NCBI GenBank assembly: GCA_034096865.1
Contig: JAWQFJ010001202.1
Span: 120,001-184,000 of the forward strand
Length of the DNA stretch: 64,000 nt
Source: Theodoxus fluviatilis
Taxonomy: Eukaryota > Mollusca > Gastropoda > Cycloneritida > Neritidae
Direction of reading: 5' to 3'
Shown: piece by piece, positions 34,001-44,302 of the stretch
Layout of the letters: the number at the start of each line of letters is the position of its first letter
Position numbering within the stretch: position 1 is the stretch's first letter
The notes under the pieces: model-generated
Told to the model about the DNA's origin: nothing
The model's database searches: none
Seen by the model: the letters and a program-made list of their open reading frames with translations, nothing else
Translations under genes and position numbers: made by a program

Positions 34001-37000
34001 TTAAGGGGGCACATGGCTTAGAAAACGGGGGTATCAGAAAAAAATTCATTGCTCAGCAACTGTTTTAGTTATCTTAATGAAACTTTGCACACAATACAAA
34101 CACACAACAAGGATAATTCACATCAATTTTTATTGTTCTAGATTGAATAGTTCTTGTCATATAACACAATCACTGAAAAATGCACAGTGCAAATTTTACA
34201 ACTTCTAGCAAACTATGAAGATCAGTCTCTAGAGGATCAAAAATTGTTGTGTACACAGATGAAGACCCTGTTGCAGCAATAAGACATTAAAATTGTATCT
34301 ACAACACTTTCAAAGTTTCTGGTGATAAGTGGCATTTACGCATCCCAAAAATGCTGCCAGCAAGACAAGCTTGAACTCTACCCCAAAAAACAACTAACAA
34401 AGTTACAGATTTCTAACTAGTCTTATAGCACTCAGCATCCATTTATAAACAAACATGCAAAAATTCTACTTTCCAGCTTTATTTTAAGTTGCTTTATTTT
34501 GAGTTTGAAAAATGTCACCGCAAAAATGAAAACCACTTTTTGAGAAAATTGACTTCAAAGTTTGACAAAGTTTACACTGGCATAACAAATGAACCATAAT
34601 AGATACACATTTCTAACATGATTTAATAATTTTAGCTTCCATTTCTACACATGCAAGCAAATTTTGAGCAAATTATCTTCATCCTAAGTCTTATTATGTA
34701 AAAGACAATAGCATCAACCGTGGAAAAAAAGCATTAAAAATCCACAAATTTACATGATACACGTGTTCACGGAGGCAGAAGCAACTGTTCATCATCATGT
34801 ATGCAATTGTCAGAATACTCACTGCAAAGGGAAAAAAGTATAATCCATGAAAGGAACTTAATCAAGTCCTGGAGAATAGAGAACTCCCTCCTTGCTCTGG
34901 AGCTCCCGACTTTCTGCTCGGCGGGCCTCTTCCATTCTCTTCCTCTTTCTTCTGGCACACTCAGAAGATTTTCTGGTGGCTGACTCGACTCTTTCTGCAT
35001 CTTCCCTCTGGACATTCTGCACAGCCAGCTTTCCTCCCAGCAACTCCAGCTCCTCCATCACAGCCAGATGTGCAGAAGATCCCTTGTTGAACTTCTGCAC
35101 ACAGACTGCAACAGCAGTGTCCACGGTGCGGCGACCAGCCCATCTCTCCTTCGGACACATCCTCCAGACGAGGGAATGGAAAGACTCGTTTGAATTTTGG
35201 GTTTTTCCATCAAGGCACCTCTGTAACAACTGGGGATCTCCAAGGCGCTTGTAGACAGGCACAAGTGCCTCAGCAATGTCCCTTGGTAGGGGATGGGGGT
35301 GAGGTTTGAGGGTCTCTTTGCCTTCTTCAGCTCTCTTGAAGAAGCACCATGTTGGTTTTTCTGGAGTAGATGCAGGGCACCTGTCATGGTGAGGATCTTC
35401 ATCCGTTGATAGTGTGTGGAAAAGGGAGGCCCAGACAGCATCTACCATTCCATCAAGGTCTCTAGGGTGGTCTTTGATGGCCCTTCCGTAGTAGTTTGTC
35501 AGTTTCGTAATCCGTGCATCGGTCAGTTTGCCCCTCCCACCAATGGGAGCCTTCTGTGCCTTCCTCCTCTCCACCAGATTCCTCAGTGCTGTCCCCATTC
35601 TTTTCGTCACATGATTGACACAGTCAAGTTTTTTCACCTGCACTCCCTCACCATACACTTTGGCCTCATTCACTTTGCTGTGTGCCTTCCCATCCCCATC
35701 CCCCAGCATGTCCATGTATCTGAAGTTGTGCAGGACTTCAGATCTGCGCCACAGAATCAACGCAGCCTCTACCTCCATTGCCTGGGAGGAGCAGTGGACT
35801 GTCTTCTGGCACTCCTCTTCATGATCTTCCTTCCAATCCTCAAATTCTGCAGAGTCTGGTTTTGGCCCCATCTCACATCCATGACAGTAGTTTGACACAG
35901 TCACATAGTCCACCACTAGACCAGAGTATATTTCGATCACAGTGCCTATACCACTGCGAGAGGTTCGCCCTCGTTTCTGCCAGCTCCCATCAAAAGAAAC
36001 AGAAATGTCAAGCCGTCCATCAGCATCTGGCTCACCAAGATTCATTTCACCATACACCTGTCTCACTTGCTCTGCCGCTTCCTGAAGGTGCTTGTCAGCT
36101 GCCTGACGAGATCCGTAGTGAACAGCCTTCTGGTATTTTTGCCATGTCTTCAGGTGCATGGGTGGTGGCATGTTCATTAAGGCAAAAAACCTCCGCAGCT
36201 GAGTAAATCCAATACCCGTCGAGGTGGCAGCTATCGCAAGGCGGCGATTGATGTCAAATCCCTTCTGTACAGTGCCCGTCTTGGCTGAGGTCATAAGCTG
36301 ACTGACAACAGTGCCACATGCAGAACACTGAACTGTGAGCTTGCAAGCGGTGCCCATCCTCGCTGTTTCGTCCTCTGTCACGTAGTAGGGCTGCTCACAG
36401 CTCTCACACTCAAAGGAAGAGAAAAGTTCGTTCAAACTTTTCAAATTCATGATGAAGTTCACATCCTCAGGGTGGTCTGCACTCGTAGCACTTTCTCTGG
36501 ATGCTGAGCGATGGAATCGACGCAGTTTCTTTGCAGAGACGGCCTCACTCGAGGTGGACGCTGCTGAAGTCAGATCGCTTGATGTGGAAGCGATTGGAAT
36601 CGGATCGCTCTCTGCAGATGCAGCTGCTAACGGATTGCTGATTTGCTGCTGCTTCTTCTTTCTTTTCTTTCCATGCGGGTGCGCGGTACGCCACTTCTTC
36701 GGTTTCTGAGGCATTTTCGTGTGCTAATTCGATCAAACAGACGCCATGTTGACTCTGCCGATTAGACCTCGTTGTCAGTGACGGAGAGCACCGAACACTG
36801 CTTCGGGTATTCCCGTAGTCGCGTCGGCAAGCCTCGCTCGGCTTCGGGCGTGATCACGCTCTGACCTCCAGACAAGCCGGCCAATCAGAGGCAAGGCCGT
36901 CTCTTTCCGTGGTTTTCATTGGTTTGCACTGGGTTCCGATTTTCGCCTGTAGTTCATTCGTATCATATTCCTCTGCGCCGGAACTAGGCTCAGCTGAAGG

Positions 37001-37292
37001 CTACGTGATTGGGCTTTCCGCTGATACCAAACATCGGACATTTTTCCTAGAGAAAGAACTCGTATCCAAGCACTCTAAATGACAGTTTTTGACAACCAGG
37101 TTGTGCTTTTTCAAAACTTCGGTTATGGGTACCTCTCTGAAATAATTAATTAATAAATAAAGGAATCTACAGTTTGTAAATCGATCGCGCTCACGTGTTG
37201 TGGAGACTCTACAGACTTCATTTCTGTGTTAAACTCAAAACTCGATTTTTGATGATTTTTTACGAAGTAGCAAAGGCCGTGTGCCCCCTTAA
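34001..37292 (-). mobile_element. Intact TTAA-flanked DNA transposon, Kolobok/Mutator-like
   Basis: 3292 bp. Left end TTAAGGGGGCACATGGCT (34001) and right end GGCCGTGTGCCCCCTTAA (37275..37292) are inverted repeats of 18 bp with two mismatches. TTAA at both outer edges fits a TTAA target duplication. Inside is one long uninterrupted minus-strand ORF (34858..36714). TTAA targets are typical of piggyBac and Kolobok; the protein is not piggyBac-like, so Kolobok is the better guess. The superfamily is inference, the structure is seen. It sits in mask intron e9/e10 in the same orientation as the gene. Confidence 0.85.
34858..36714 (-). CDS. Mutator-like/Kolobok-type transposase, 618 aa, intact
   Basis: Single-exon ORF. 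Residues 1-30 are basic (KKWRT, GKKRKKKQQQ; probable nuclear targeting), 30-80 Ser/Ala-rich. A zinc-ribbon-like pair FECESC (C103, C106) and VQCSAC (C130, C133) follows. The core then shows SVSFDGSWQKRG (D242), YCHGCE, MLGDGDGKAH (near 336-345), LDCVNHVTKRMG (D364, H368) and KTQNSNESFHSLVW (E510), plausible acidic catalytic residues with an Asp-x3-His motif. The C-terminal 60 residues are Arg/Lys/Glu-rich. The overall pattern matches the animal 'Mutator-like transposase' family. It is open throughout, so the element may be recently active. Upstream (36720..36960) is GC-richer than the surroundings and may hold its promoter. The exact catalytic assignment is inference. Confidence 0.8.
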   Translation of the reverse strand: MPQKPKKWRTAHPHGKKRKKKQQQISNPLAAASAESDPIPIASTSSDLTSAASTSSEAVSAKKLRRFHRSASRESATSADHPEDVNFIMNLKSLNELFSSFECESCEQPYYVTEDETARMGTACKLTVQCSACGTVVSQLMTSAKTGTVQKGFDINRRLAIAATSTGIGFTQLRRFFALMNMPPPMHLKTWQKYQKAVHYGSRQAADKHLQEAAEQVRQVYGEMNLGEPDADGRLDISVSFDGSWQKRGRTSRSGIGTVIEIYSGLVVDYVTVSNYCHGCEMGPKPDSAEFEDWKEDHEEECQKTVHCSSQAMEVEAALILWRRSEVLHNFRYMDMLGDGDGKAHSKVNEAKVYGEGVQVKKLDCVNHVTKRMGTALRNLVERRKAQKAPIGGRGKLTDARITKLTNYYGRAIKDHPRDLDGMVDAVWASLFHTLSTDEDPHHDRCPASTPEKPTWCFFKRAEEGKETLKPHPHPLPRDIAEALVPVYKRLGDPQLLQRCLDGKTQNSNESFHSLVWRMCPKERWAGRRTVDTAVAVCVQKFNKGSSAHLAVMEELELLGGKLAVQNVQREDAERVESATRKSSECARRKRKRMEEARRAESRELQSKEGVLYSPGLD

Positions 37293-37734
37293 AAAAAATT
37301 CAGCAGTGTACGTCCAGAAATACCCAATACACCTACTCCTCTATATATACAAATGAACACTCGAACAGCAAATACTTCAGTGTACGTACACTTTTCCATT
37401 CTCGAACCCTGAGAAACACATTACAGGCACTGTTCTCTCCGAACACCAGCCCAACTCCCCCTGTCTCCGCCATTTTGGCTTATCGGGTCACTGCAGCAGG
37501 AAGGATCGAGGGAGCTTCGGACCTCCCTCAGCTCCCGCCTTCACGGCGAGTGCGTCCTTATGAGCGAGGAACGCAGGCAACACCTAGCCCTCGCGATTTT
37601 CTCAAGATTTTGGGTTAAACAAACACGCCCTCTATTTTAGCCTTAGAACTAAAAATAGTCAAAACCGATTAACTTCTGCATGCATGCACAAACTCACACA
37701 CATACACTTATAAACAAAAACTCAATTGCGCTCA

Positions 37735-37821
37735 CACACACACACAGACACACATAAGCACTCTCACACACACACACAGACATAGACACACTCTCTCTCT
37801 CTCACACACACACACGAACAT

Positions 37822-37903
<82 letters not shown>
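37735..37903. repeat. CA/CT-rich microsatellite cluster
   Basis: Imperfect CA and CT repeats, then about 80 bp of pure CA (37824..37903), ending 22 bp from the e9 splice donor. Confidence 0.96.
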
Positions 37904-37905
<2 letters not shown>

Positions 37906-37925
37906 TCTCTACCCTGGGCACCCAC

Positions 37926-38035
37926 CAGTTTGGCCCCCCTCTCCAGGAGCAAGGCAGCAACGTCTGTGTGGCCATTCTCACAGGCGTAGGTGAGGGCAGT
38001 GTCTCCCGTGGCTGTCTGGGCATGGACAATGGCAC
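37926..38035 (-). CDS. mask/ANKHD1: mask exon e9: ankyrin repeat
   Basis: Encodes GAIVHAQTATG, DTALTYACENGHTDVA and LLLERGAKL. Donor placed at CTG|GTGGGT because this keeps phase 0 and joins GAKL to the EHESEGG of e10, exactly as in the family (GADLEHESEGG). A (CA)n microsatellite starts 22 bp beyond this donor. Confidence 0.93.
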
Positions 38036-38089
38036 CTGAAATCACAATCACCATTATAAATATATTCCACTGCTCTTTGAAGATTGGAC

Positions 38090-38275
38090 TGGATTGGATT
38101 GGACCGATGCAAATGTACCATGGCCTATCAGCCGCTGTAGGCTATAAAATCGCTCAAAGTGGCTAGATTATGACCAGATCAAGTGTTGATATCCCAGTTT
38201 ATTTGCCCTTTACAAATAGTATAGGGAGATGCAGCAAGTCTATTCTTAGCCCCAATCCACAGGAAAATTTGCCCT
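38090..38275 (-). repeat. SINE-like dispersed repeat, copy d (diverged)
   Basis: GGCCTATCAGCCGCTGTAGG, CCAGTTTATTTGCC and TAGGGAGATGCAGCAAGTCT, preceded by a GGATT-type tandem run. Same order and orientation as the other copies. Confidence 0.8.
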
Positions 38276-38520
38276 ACTTTGACAGGCTCATAAAAGGAGA
38301 TAATGCAATGAAGCACACACAAAGAAATATACATGGTGGTTATCATGACACAGCTCTGCTCAACAGCTGCTAATGTAATGTGTCCCTGGGGTACCGACAT
38401 TCTTGTCTGACGTGCCTTGTACAGAAACAGATAATCCATTTAACCTAGGAGTCATTAAAGCCAGTAGGGGTCTTCTCCACGAGCACAAAATGGTCAACTT
38501 AGATCAATTTGAACGTGCCA

Positions 38521-38870
38521 GAAATGACTGTCTTTATCAGACAGAAATGACTGTCTTTATCAGACAGAAATGACTGTTGTTATCAGACAGAAATGACCGT
38601 CTATATCAGACAAAAATGACTGTCTTTATCAGACAGAAATGACTGTCTTTTTCAGACAGAAATGACCGTCGTTATCAGACAGAAATGACTGTCTTTATCA
38701 GACAGAAATGACTGTCGTTATCAGACAGAAATGACTGTCTTTGTCAGACAGAAATGACTGTCTTTATCAGACAGAAATGACTGTCGTTATCAGACAGAAA
38801 TGACTGTCTTTATCAGACAGAAAAGACTGTCTTTATCAGACAGAAATGACTCTTTATCAGACAGAAATCA
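38521..38870. repeat. 23-bp minisatellite with internal inverted repeat, about 15 units
   Basis: Unit AAATGACTGTCTTTATCAGA CAG. AGACAG and CTGTCT alternate, so each unit can pair with the next in a hairpin. Variation is mostly T/G at CTGTC(T/G)TTATC. Intronic, between e8 and e9. Confidence 0.96.
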
Positions 38871-39115
38871 AAGCGAAGTAACCAAGATCTGAGTTCCACA
38901 AAAGGGAGACCACTATACACCACTCCTGGGATTATGGCACCATTCACAGCACATCTGCAGCATACATCACATAGAAAAACAATATGTGTGTGTGCTTGTG
39001 TGTGCTTTTGTATGCATGTTTTGTATGTCTTTGTGTGTCCATCCATCACAAACACCCTTTCTCCCCACACAAGATTAACAGAGACCATTACTGTTTACAG
39101 TGGGAAGGTACAGAC

Positions 39116-39307
39116 CTGCATCTAGCAGATGCTTGACCAAGTCCAGGTGGCCTTCCTGTGCAGCTTCCATGAGAGGCGTGCTGCAGCCCAGCTCGATGTT
39201 GGCACCGCGGCCAATTAGGTATTCCGCCACATCCTGGAAGCCTCCACAGCAGGCTAGTGTTAATGCCGTTTCCTGCGTCTCCTCAGTCTGTGCATTGATC
39301 TGCGCAC
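39116..39307 (-). CDS. mask/ANKHD1: mask exon e8: ankyrin repeats
   Basis: Encodes INAQTEETQETALTLACCGG, then ANIELGCSTPLMEAAQEGH and LVKHLLDAG. Acceptor GCCCACAG, donor TGCAG|GTCTGT (non-consensus +3 to +5). The reading phase joins e7 and e9 without adjustment. A 23-bp tandem array lies in the next intron, about 250 bp past the donor. Confidence 0.96.
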
Positions 39308-39919
39308 CTGTGGGCAGACCAGCATGACCTAAGCTGCAATTTCTGAGGGTGAGCAGTGCATTTTGATGCTACAGTCAATGTTCATACAGGGGGCGATGTG
39401 AGGGCTTGAAAGTACACAGAGACTATAGAAAAGTTTTGATTACAGTCAATGGCAATGAAGTAGACAGCAGTCTGCACGACACCGAGACAAGTGCACAAAT
39501 TCCCTTTAGGACTCCTAGGCACAAATCCCCAACTAAAACAACTAACTTTGGAAGTTTGGAGGCTGCATTTATTGCTTCAACCACATTCAACCCAAGATGG
39601 AAGCGAATTTCCCCCTTGGCATGTCCACTTCGGTGCAAAACTTCCGAAAAGTGTTTGTTGCTACAGGAACAAACTAACGCACAGATGATAAGTACAGATT
39701 GGGCAGGGTGGGGTTTGGGGGAGCAAGTCAATGTGGCTCCATCTCACTTGAAACTGCCAAAGAGTATGGGAAATGTTGTCATCTGACACCTGAAAGAAAA
39801 ACATTACATTGAATTTGCCACCCCTCCTTAAAAAGTCCATGCAGCCAAAATGAAGACCTTTTCATGTGTCTGCGAGAATAACTCAAGCAATGGCAAAGCT
39901 CCACAACAGCTGGACTTAC

Positions 39920-40109
39920 CATGAGTGAGCAGCAGCGCCACCATTTCTTCATGTCCCTCCCGGGCAGCCTCCATGAGGGGCGTGTAGCCCTCGTCGTTCA
40001 CTTCCTCTATGTTGGCACCCCGCTCTATCAAGAGGTTGGCCAGTTCCACGTGGCCCCCGCAGGCTGCCAGTGTCAAGGGAGACTCAAAGCTGTCCGCTGG
40101 CATGTTCAC
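39920..40109 (-). CDS. mask/ANKHD1: mask exon e7: ankyrin repeats
   Basis: Encodes VNMPADSFESPLTLAACGG, HVELANLLIERGANIEEV and GYTPLMEAAREGHEEM, two full ankyrin repeats characteristic of mask proteins. Acceptor TTGCAG, donor CATG|GTAAG. Phase 0 in, one base out. Confidence 0.97.
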
Positions 40110-40438
40110 CTGCAACAATCAGAGTGCTGTCACGGCAAATGCTAATAACCAATCATATCAACACCATAAGCACATTCTTCACACCTAGAGCCATAAAGCC
40201 CCTCATAAAGCAAGAAACTGCCAGACTTTTGTGCATTTCAAAATCCTATCATGTTTAAACTGTTTTAATTTGTGTGTGTAAAGTCACAAGCTAGATAGAG
40301 GTGCATTGATCTAGTGCGGCTTTTGACAGATCTTAGAGTGTACAATGCAGCTTTCTAAAGCAGGGGCAATCGAAAAATGTCCAGATCAGGCTCTTTCACG
40401 TCTCACCAAAAATGAGAAAATACCAGGCAAACTCATAC

Positions 40439-40581
40439 CTGTGCCCCACTGTCCAACAGAAGTCTGGCCACCTCCACATGACCATCCATCGAGGCCTCCA
40501 TCAGCGCCGTGTGCATCTCGTCTGTCTTGTGCTCCTGGTCGGCCCCAGCTCCGAGCAAGAACGTCACCATTGGGAGGTGGC
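40439..40581 (-). CDS. mask/ANKHD1: mask exon e6: ankyrin repeats
   Basis: Encodes GHLPMVTFLLGAG, GADQEHKTDEMHTALMEAS and VARLLLDSGAQ, near-identical to vertebrate ANKHD1. Acceptor TTGTCAG, donor ACAG|GTATG, phase 0 out. 143 bp. Confidence 0.96.
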
Positions 40582-41085
40582 CTGACAACACAGGAATCCA
40601 AAAATTATTTCTCCAGCCTGAGGAGACCAAACAAAACAAATGCCTGATAAAACTCCATCCTCACTTTCTAGCACTGTTAGAGCACCATGTACACATGCAA
40701 GGACTTTTCATTAAAAAATGTCTCACAAGACAAAATCAGGTAAGCATGTTGATTATGGGAAGTTTACTGGATGTTCACGTCCTGTATATCAACCTACCAA
40801 GTTGAGAGGAGTGGACCAAGTACTGCAATGATAATGACAAAGAAACAATTTACAAATGCCAAGGTGACGATAAAAAAAGAGGACAGGAAGCAGAATTGAT
40901 GGATAGGCAGGTGAGCACTGTAATCAAGCACAAGCATGCCAAGCCACCTGTAGTCTCAGTTACACTTTATGCAGCTTTTCCAGAAACCGTTAACAACTCC
41001 ATGGGTGAGGCACGCTCAGAGATGCCATGGTGAGACATGGAAGTTCAAATGCTGTCTCGAGTTTTTCACTGCTTTATGGCATTAC

Positions 41086-41319
41086 CTTTGTAGCAGGCCA
41101 GAGTGAGGGCGCTTTCCTTGAACTCGTTGGAGTGGGTGTTGATGCCTGCTCCTGCCGCCAGCAGTAGACGGGCCACATCCACATGGCCGGCACTGGCCGC
41201 CTCCATCAAGGGCGTGTGTCCATTCTCATTGTGGACCTCAACGTTGGCTCCAGCCTGCAGCAGCTCCCTGACCACCTCACAGTAGCCTCCACAGGCGGCG
41301 TAGTGCAGGGGCGTGTTGC
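41086..41319 (-). CDS. mask/ANKHD1: mask exon e5: ankyrin repeats
   Basis: Encodes [16 protein letters not shown], then [16 protein letters not shown] and [21 protein letters not shown], the best conserved part of the first ankyrin block. Acceptor CTTTTCAG, donor AAAG|GTAAT. 234 bp; phases 2-in and 1-out agree with both neighbours. Confidence 0.96.
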
Positions 41320-41357
41320 CTGAAAAGCATCACCACAGATGTCAGTCTATCCCCACC

Positions 41358-41640
41358 CAAGGGAGGGAGGGAGGGAGGGAGGGAGTGAGGGAGGGATGGT
41401 TGGAGGGATGGATGGATGGAGGGATGGATGGATGGAGGGATGGATGGATGGAGTTTAAAGGCCTTTATAGGCTATGTAAGGCCACTAAGCACGAAAATCA
41501 CTAGAATAGTTTAATCTCAAATCAAGTCATGATGTCCCTAGTTTTTCCCCCTCTCATGAATTGTGTAGGGAGGCGCGGTGAATCTACTCTGACCCCCCCC
41601 CCCCCCCCCCCCCCCCCCAACCCACAGGAGGTCTGAACCC
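41358..41640 (-). repeat. (GGGA)n/(GGAT)n plus SINE-like repeat, copy e
   Basis: Purine-rich GGGAGGGA then GGATGGAT runs, followed by GCCTTTATAGGCTATGTAAG, CACTAAGCACGAAAATCACT, TAGGGAGGCGCGGTGAATCT, and a C homopolymer (about 31) before CCCACAGGAGGTC. Confidence 0.85.
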
Positions 41641-41940
41641 AAGGAAATGGAAAATCTTTTGCGCTATACATTGACCCCATTTTATGGTCCACTTACCTCA
41701 TTTCAAGTCGCATGCCATGCAGAGTAGGTTCAAACCATGATAGCCCCATCATGTTACTTCAACTCCATCTTACACAACTTCAGAAAAGCAATGGAGAAAG
41801 TACTTCTGACCAGAGTGTTACCATATCTGTCATACTGCCACCATGTTTGTTATAATTCTGAAGACTTTCCAAAAATTGTCAGCCATCTTCCAGAGCTTAC
41901 AAATTGCCCCAATTTCAACAAAGATCATGCAACCACCCTA

Positions 41941-42474
41941 GGCTTGTTCAGGAGGCGCAGCGCTGCAAAGCGCTGCTCAGCGCTGCAAAGCGCTGCTCAG
42001 CGCTGCATGTGATTCACTCCTGAAAACAGCAATTTTGGGGCCTGATTCACTCAGCGCTGAGCAGCGCTTTGCATCACCGATCCGAGGCGATTCAGACGAT
42101 TTTGCATCATTTTCAAAATGGCGTCTTTGATCCCGCACTGACCGTCGGTGCGTAAAATAACCCTCAGAAACATCATTTTGGGACTGGAATGGGCTTTATT
42201 TACCCCAAGCGCCCTGTATGCGCGAGTAATGGCAAGTAACGATGACACAGTAGTGGACTTTATTCATGCAGAATACATTTAAATGTGCATAAGCGATGTC
42301 TGTGGCAAAGAAAACACTTTCTTAGTGTCTATCACACAACATGGGGCGCAGAAGATTTGCCTCCCCTTTAACACGTGAAGTGCTGCACAAAATCTGTAGG
42401 TGTTCAGGAGAGGCAAAGAGCGCACAATTGCCAACATGAAGCGCTCATGCAGCGCTTTATACTCCTGAACAAGC
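41941..42474. mobile_element. Non-autonomous inverted-repeat element (TGTTCAGGAG family), copy 1
   Basis: GGCTTGTTCAGGAG at the left and CTCCTGAACAAGCC at the right are perfect inverted ends, 534 bp apart. Subterminal AGCGCTGC and AAAGCGCT motifs recur on both sides (AGCGCTGCAAAGCGCTGCTC, CATGCAGCGCTTTA). No transposase; MITE-like. Intronic, between e4 and e5. Confidence 0.8.
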
Positions 42475-42879
42475 CTCCTGATAATGTTTCAGAACTTTCA
42501 GAGTTTGTTACACTGTGAGAAAATGATAATTCTGAGACTGGGATTTTTGTTTGCAAGCAGTGGAAACAGCGATGAAACTGAAAGTGGCAGACCATCACAG
42601 GCATTACTAAAATGTTGCCAACACAGAAAAAAGCAATATCAGTAGACTGTTAAGTTAAGAGATTACCAAGAAAAATGCATAATACACTTCTCAGAGCTCT
42701 GCCACCAAAACAGTTTCCAAGAGTGTCATTTCCCAGGAGAGGATGCTCTATCTTTCAAGCCTTACTTGGAAAAGTAGAGGATATCTTGCAATAGTGTGTC
42801 CAAATGTTGGCATGCCACATTTACATCGAGAAAGAAACACGCACACACAACTTTTCTGTCCCGTCCCCCCCCACCTCAC

Positions 42880-43027
42880 CTGCAGTGGACTGGGCATTGA
42901 CATCAGCATTGTGATTGATAAGCAGTTTCACAATGTCCACATGGCCGCCGCTGGCAGCCTCCATCAACGGGGTGCAGTCCCCCTTGACACCCCTGTCTTC
43001 AACGTTGGCCTTCATCGCTAAGAGGAC
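42880..43027 (-). CDS. mask/ANKHD1: mask exon e4: ankyrin repeats
   Basis: Reads [31 protein letters not shown], then ADVNAQSTAG, matching ankyrin repeats 2-3 of the family. Acceptor TTGTCAG, donor GCAG|GTGAGG. Starts in phase 0 directly after the e3 Gln and leaves one base for e5. Confidence 0.95.
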
Positions 43028-43167
43028 CTGACAATGCAGAATATTAGTCATGAAGACAGCTTTCAACCAATGATATCAATAAACTCATAGCAACTCTACT
43101 AAACACCATTTCAGTCTGTCCTGTGTACACTGTGGTAAATGAAGAACATCAGAAGGAACTCTGTGTC

Positions 43168-43170
<3 letters not shown>

Positions 43171-43241
<71 letters not shown>

Positions 43242-43264
43242 TGTGTGTGTGTGTGTGTGTGTGT
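43171..43264. repeat. (GT)n microsatellite
   Basis: About 94 bp of GT with a single interruption. Confidence 0.97.
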
Positions 43265-43723
43265 TTCCTGAATTACTATCATCTGTAACTCTTTGACATG
43301 TCCTTCTGAATATTACTGGCCACTGGTATGCCAAAACATCAGGTTGACTAAAAGTTTTGCGAAAGACAATCACATACACTATCATACTATATTCAATCCA
43401 TTCCGAAAATGTGAAAATGTGTGTACAGCATGAAATAATTGTTTACAGATCACAGTGCAAAGAAACACCATTTACAAAGACTTAAAACGTATGCTGCCCA
43501 AGTAGAGACTTGTTTGAACTATTCAGTCATCCAGCAGAGCAATCACGACAAGCTAAGATGACAGCACTGAGAGGGGTTCACTGATCACTTAAGGCTCAAG
43601 CTGGTCATTTAGCAACTGGGAAACACACAACCCTCATGAAGTGGACTATCACAAAGTTCACTTGAACAGTGTTTCAAAAGCGTCACAAACACCTTCAAAA
43701 CATGGTGTACACACACATTCATT

Positions 43724-43724
<1 letters not shown>

Positions 43725-43761
<37 letters not shown>

Positions 43762-43825
43762 TATTCATTCACACTCACACACACACATTCATTCACACAC
43801 ATACACATACACACTCATACATACA

Positions 43826-43868
<43 letters not shown>

Positions 43869-43965
43869 ATACACAAACATTCATACACACAGACACAAAC
43901 ACACATTCATTCACACATATACACACATGCACATACACACACACACACACACACACACTCACACG
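43725..43965. repeat. CA-rich microsatellite
   Basis: About 240 bp of CA repeats interrupted by ATTCATTCACA-type variants. His/Thr-rich open frames across it are artefacts. Confidence 0.96.
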
Positions 43966-44160
43966 TTCACTTATCAGTAAAAAAATATCCAAAGGTTTAA
44001 CAGACACATGTTCATCACCAATTTCTTATTCAGAGCTGAAACCATGCGATGGATAAACAGGGGAAAACCCCTCACAAAAACCAGATCTCAGCAAATACAC
44101 AATTTGCTCTGGCAATACCTAGAGTAGAAATCTAACTCCTTGGAAATGAATTTCATTCAC

Positions 44161-44302
44161 CTGTGCCAGCTCGTAGTAACCTGCAGAACAAGCCAGTGAA
44201 AGTAGACTCTCTCCTTCTTCACCTCCTTCTCCAATGTTGCAGTCGTAAAGTTTTCTACTCTGGCTGCTCCCAGAGTCAAACCCAGACTCACTCAATAAAG
44301 GG
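44161..44302 (-). CDS. mask/ANKHD1: mask exon e3: divergent first ankyrin repeat
   Basis: Encodes GESLLSLACSAGYYELAQ, near-identical to the family, preceded by LLSESGFDSG and SRKLYD, which align only loosely with the LAEACSDGDV and VRKLLD of vertebrate proteins. Donor CAG|GTGAAT, phase 0 end. The strongest acceptor (TTTTCAG at 44303) gives a one-base start that does not fit the phase-0 end of e2. A weaker internal acceptor (GCAGCCAG, exon from 44259) would fit. The left border is therefore uncertain. Confidence 0.85.

Larger units (their letters stand above)
33627..37630. mobile_element. Candidate older inverted-repeat element hosting the TTAA transposon
   Basis: GGGCGCGTTTGTTTGGCC at 33627 matches, inverted, GGTTAAACAAACACGCCC ending at 37630 (15 of 18 bases). 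Inner flanks also share short blocks (AAATCT, CGAGGGC). Without the 3.3-kb insertion the element would be about 0.7 kb and non-coding. No clear target duplication was seen. Confidence 0.45.

Noticed and set aside
38521..38870. 23-bp hairpin repeats as a CRISPR array
   Set aside because: No spacers; units are directly adjacent and vary at one or two positions only.
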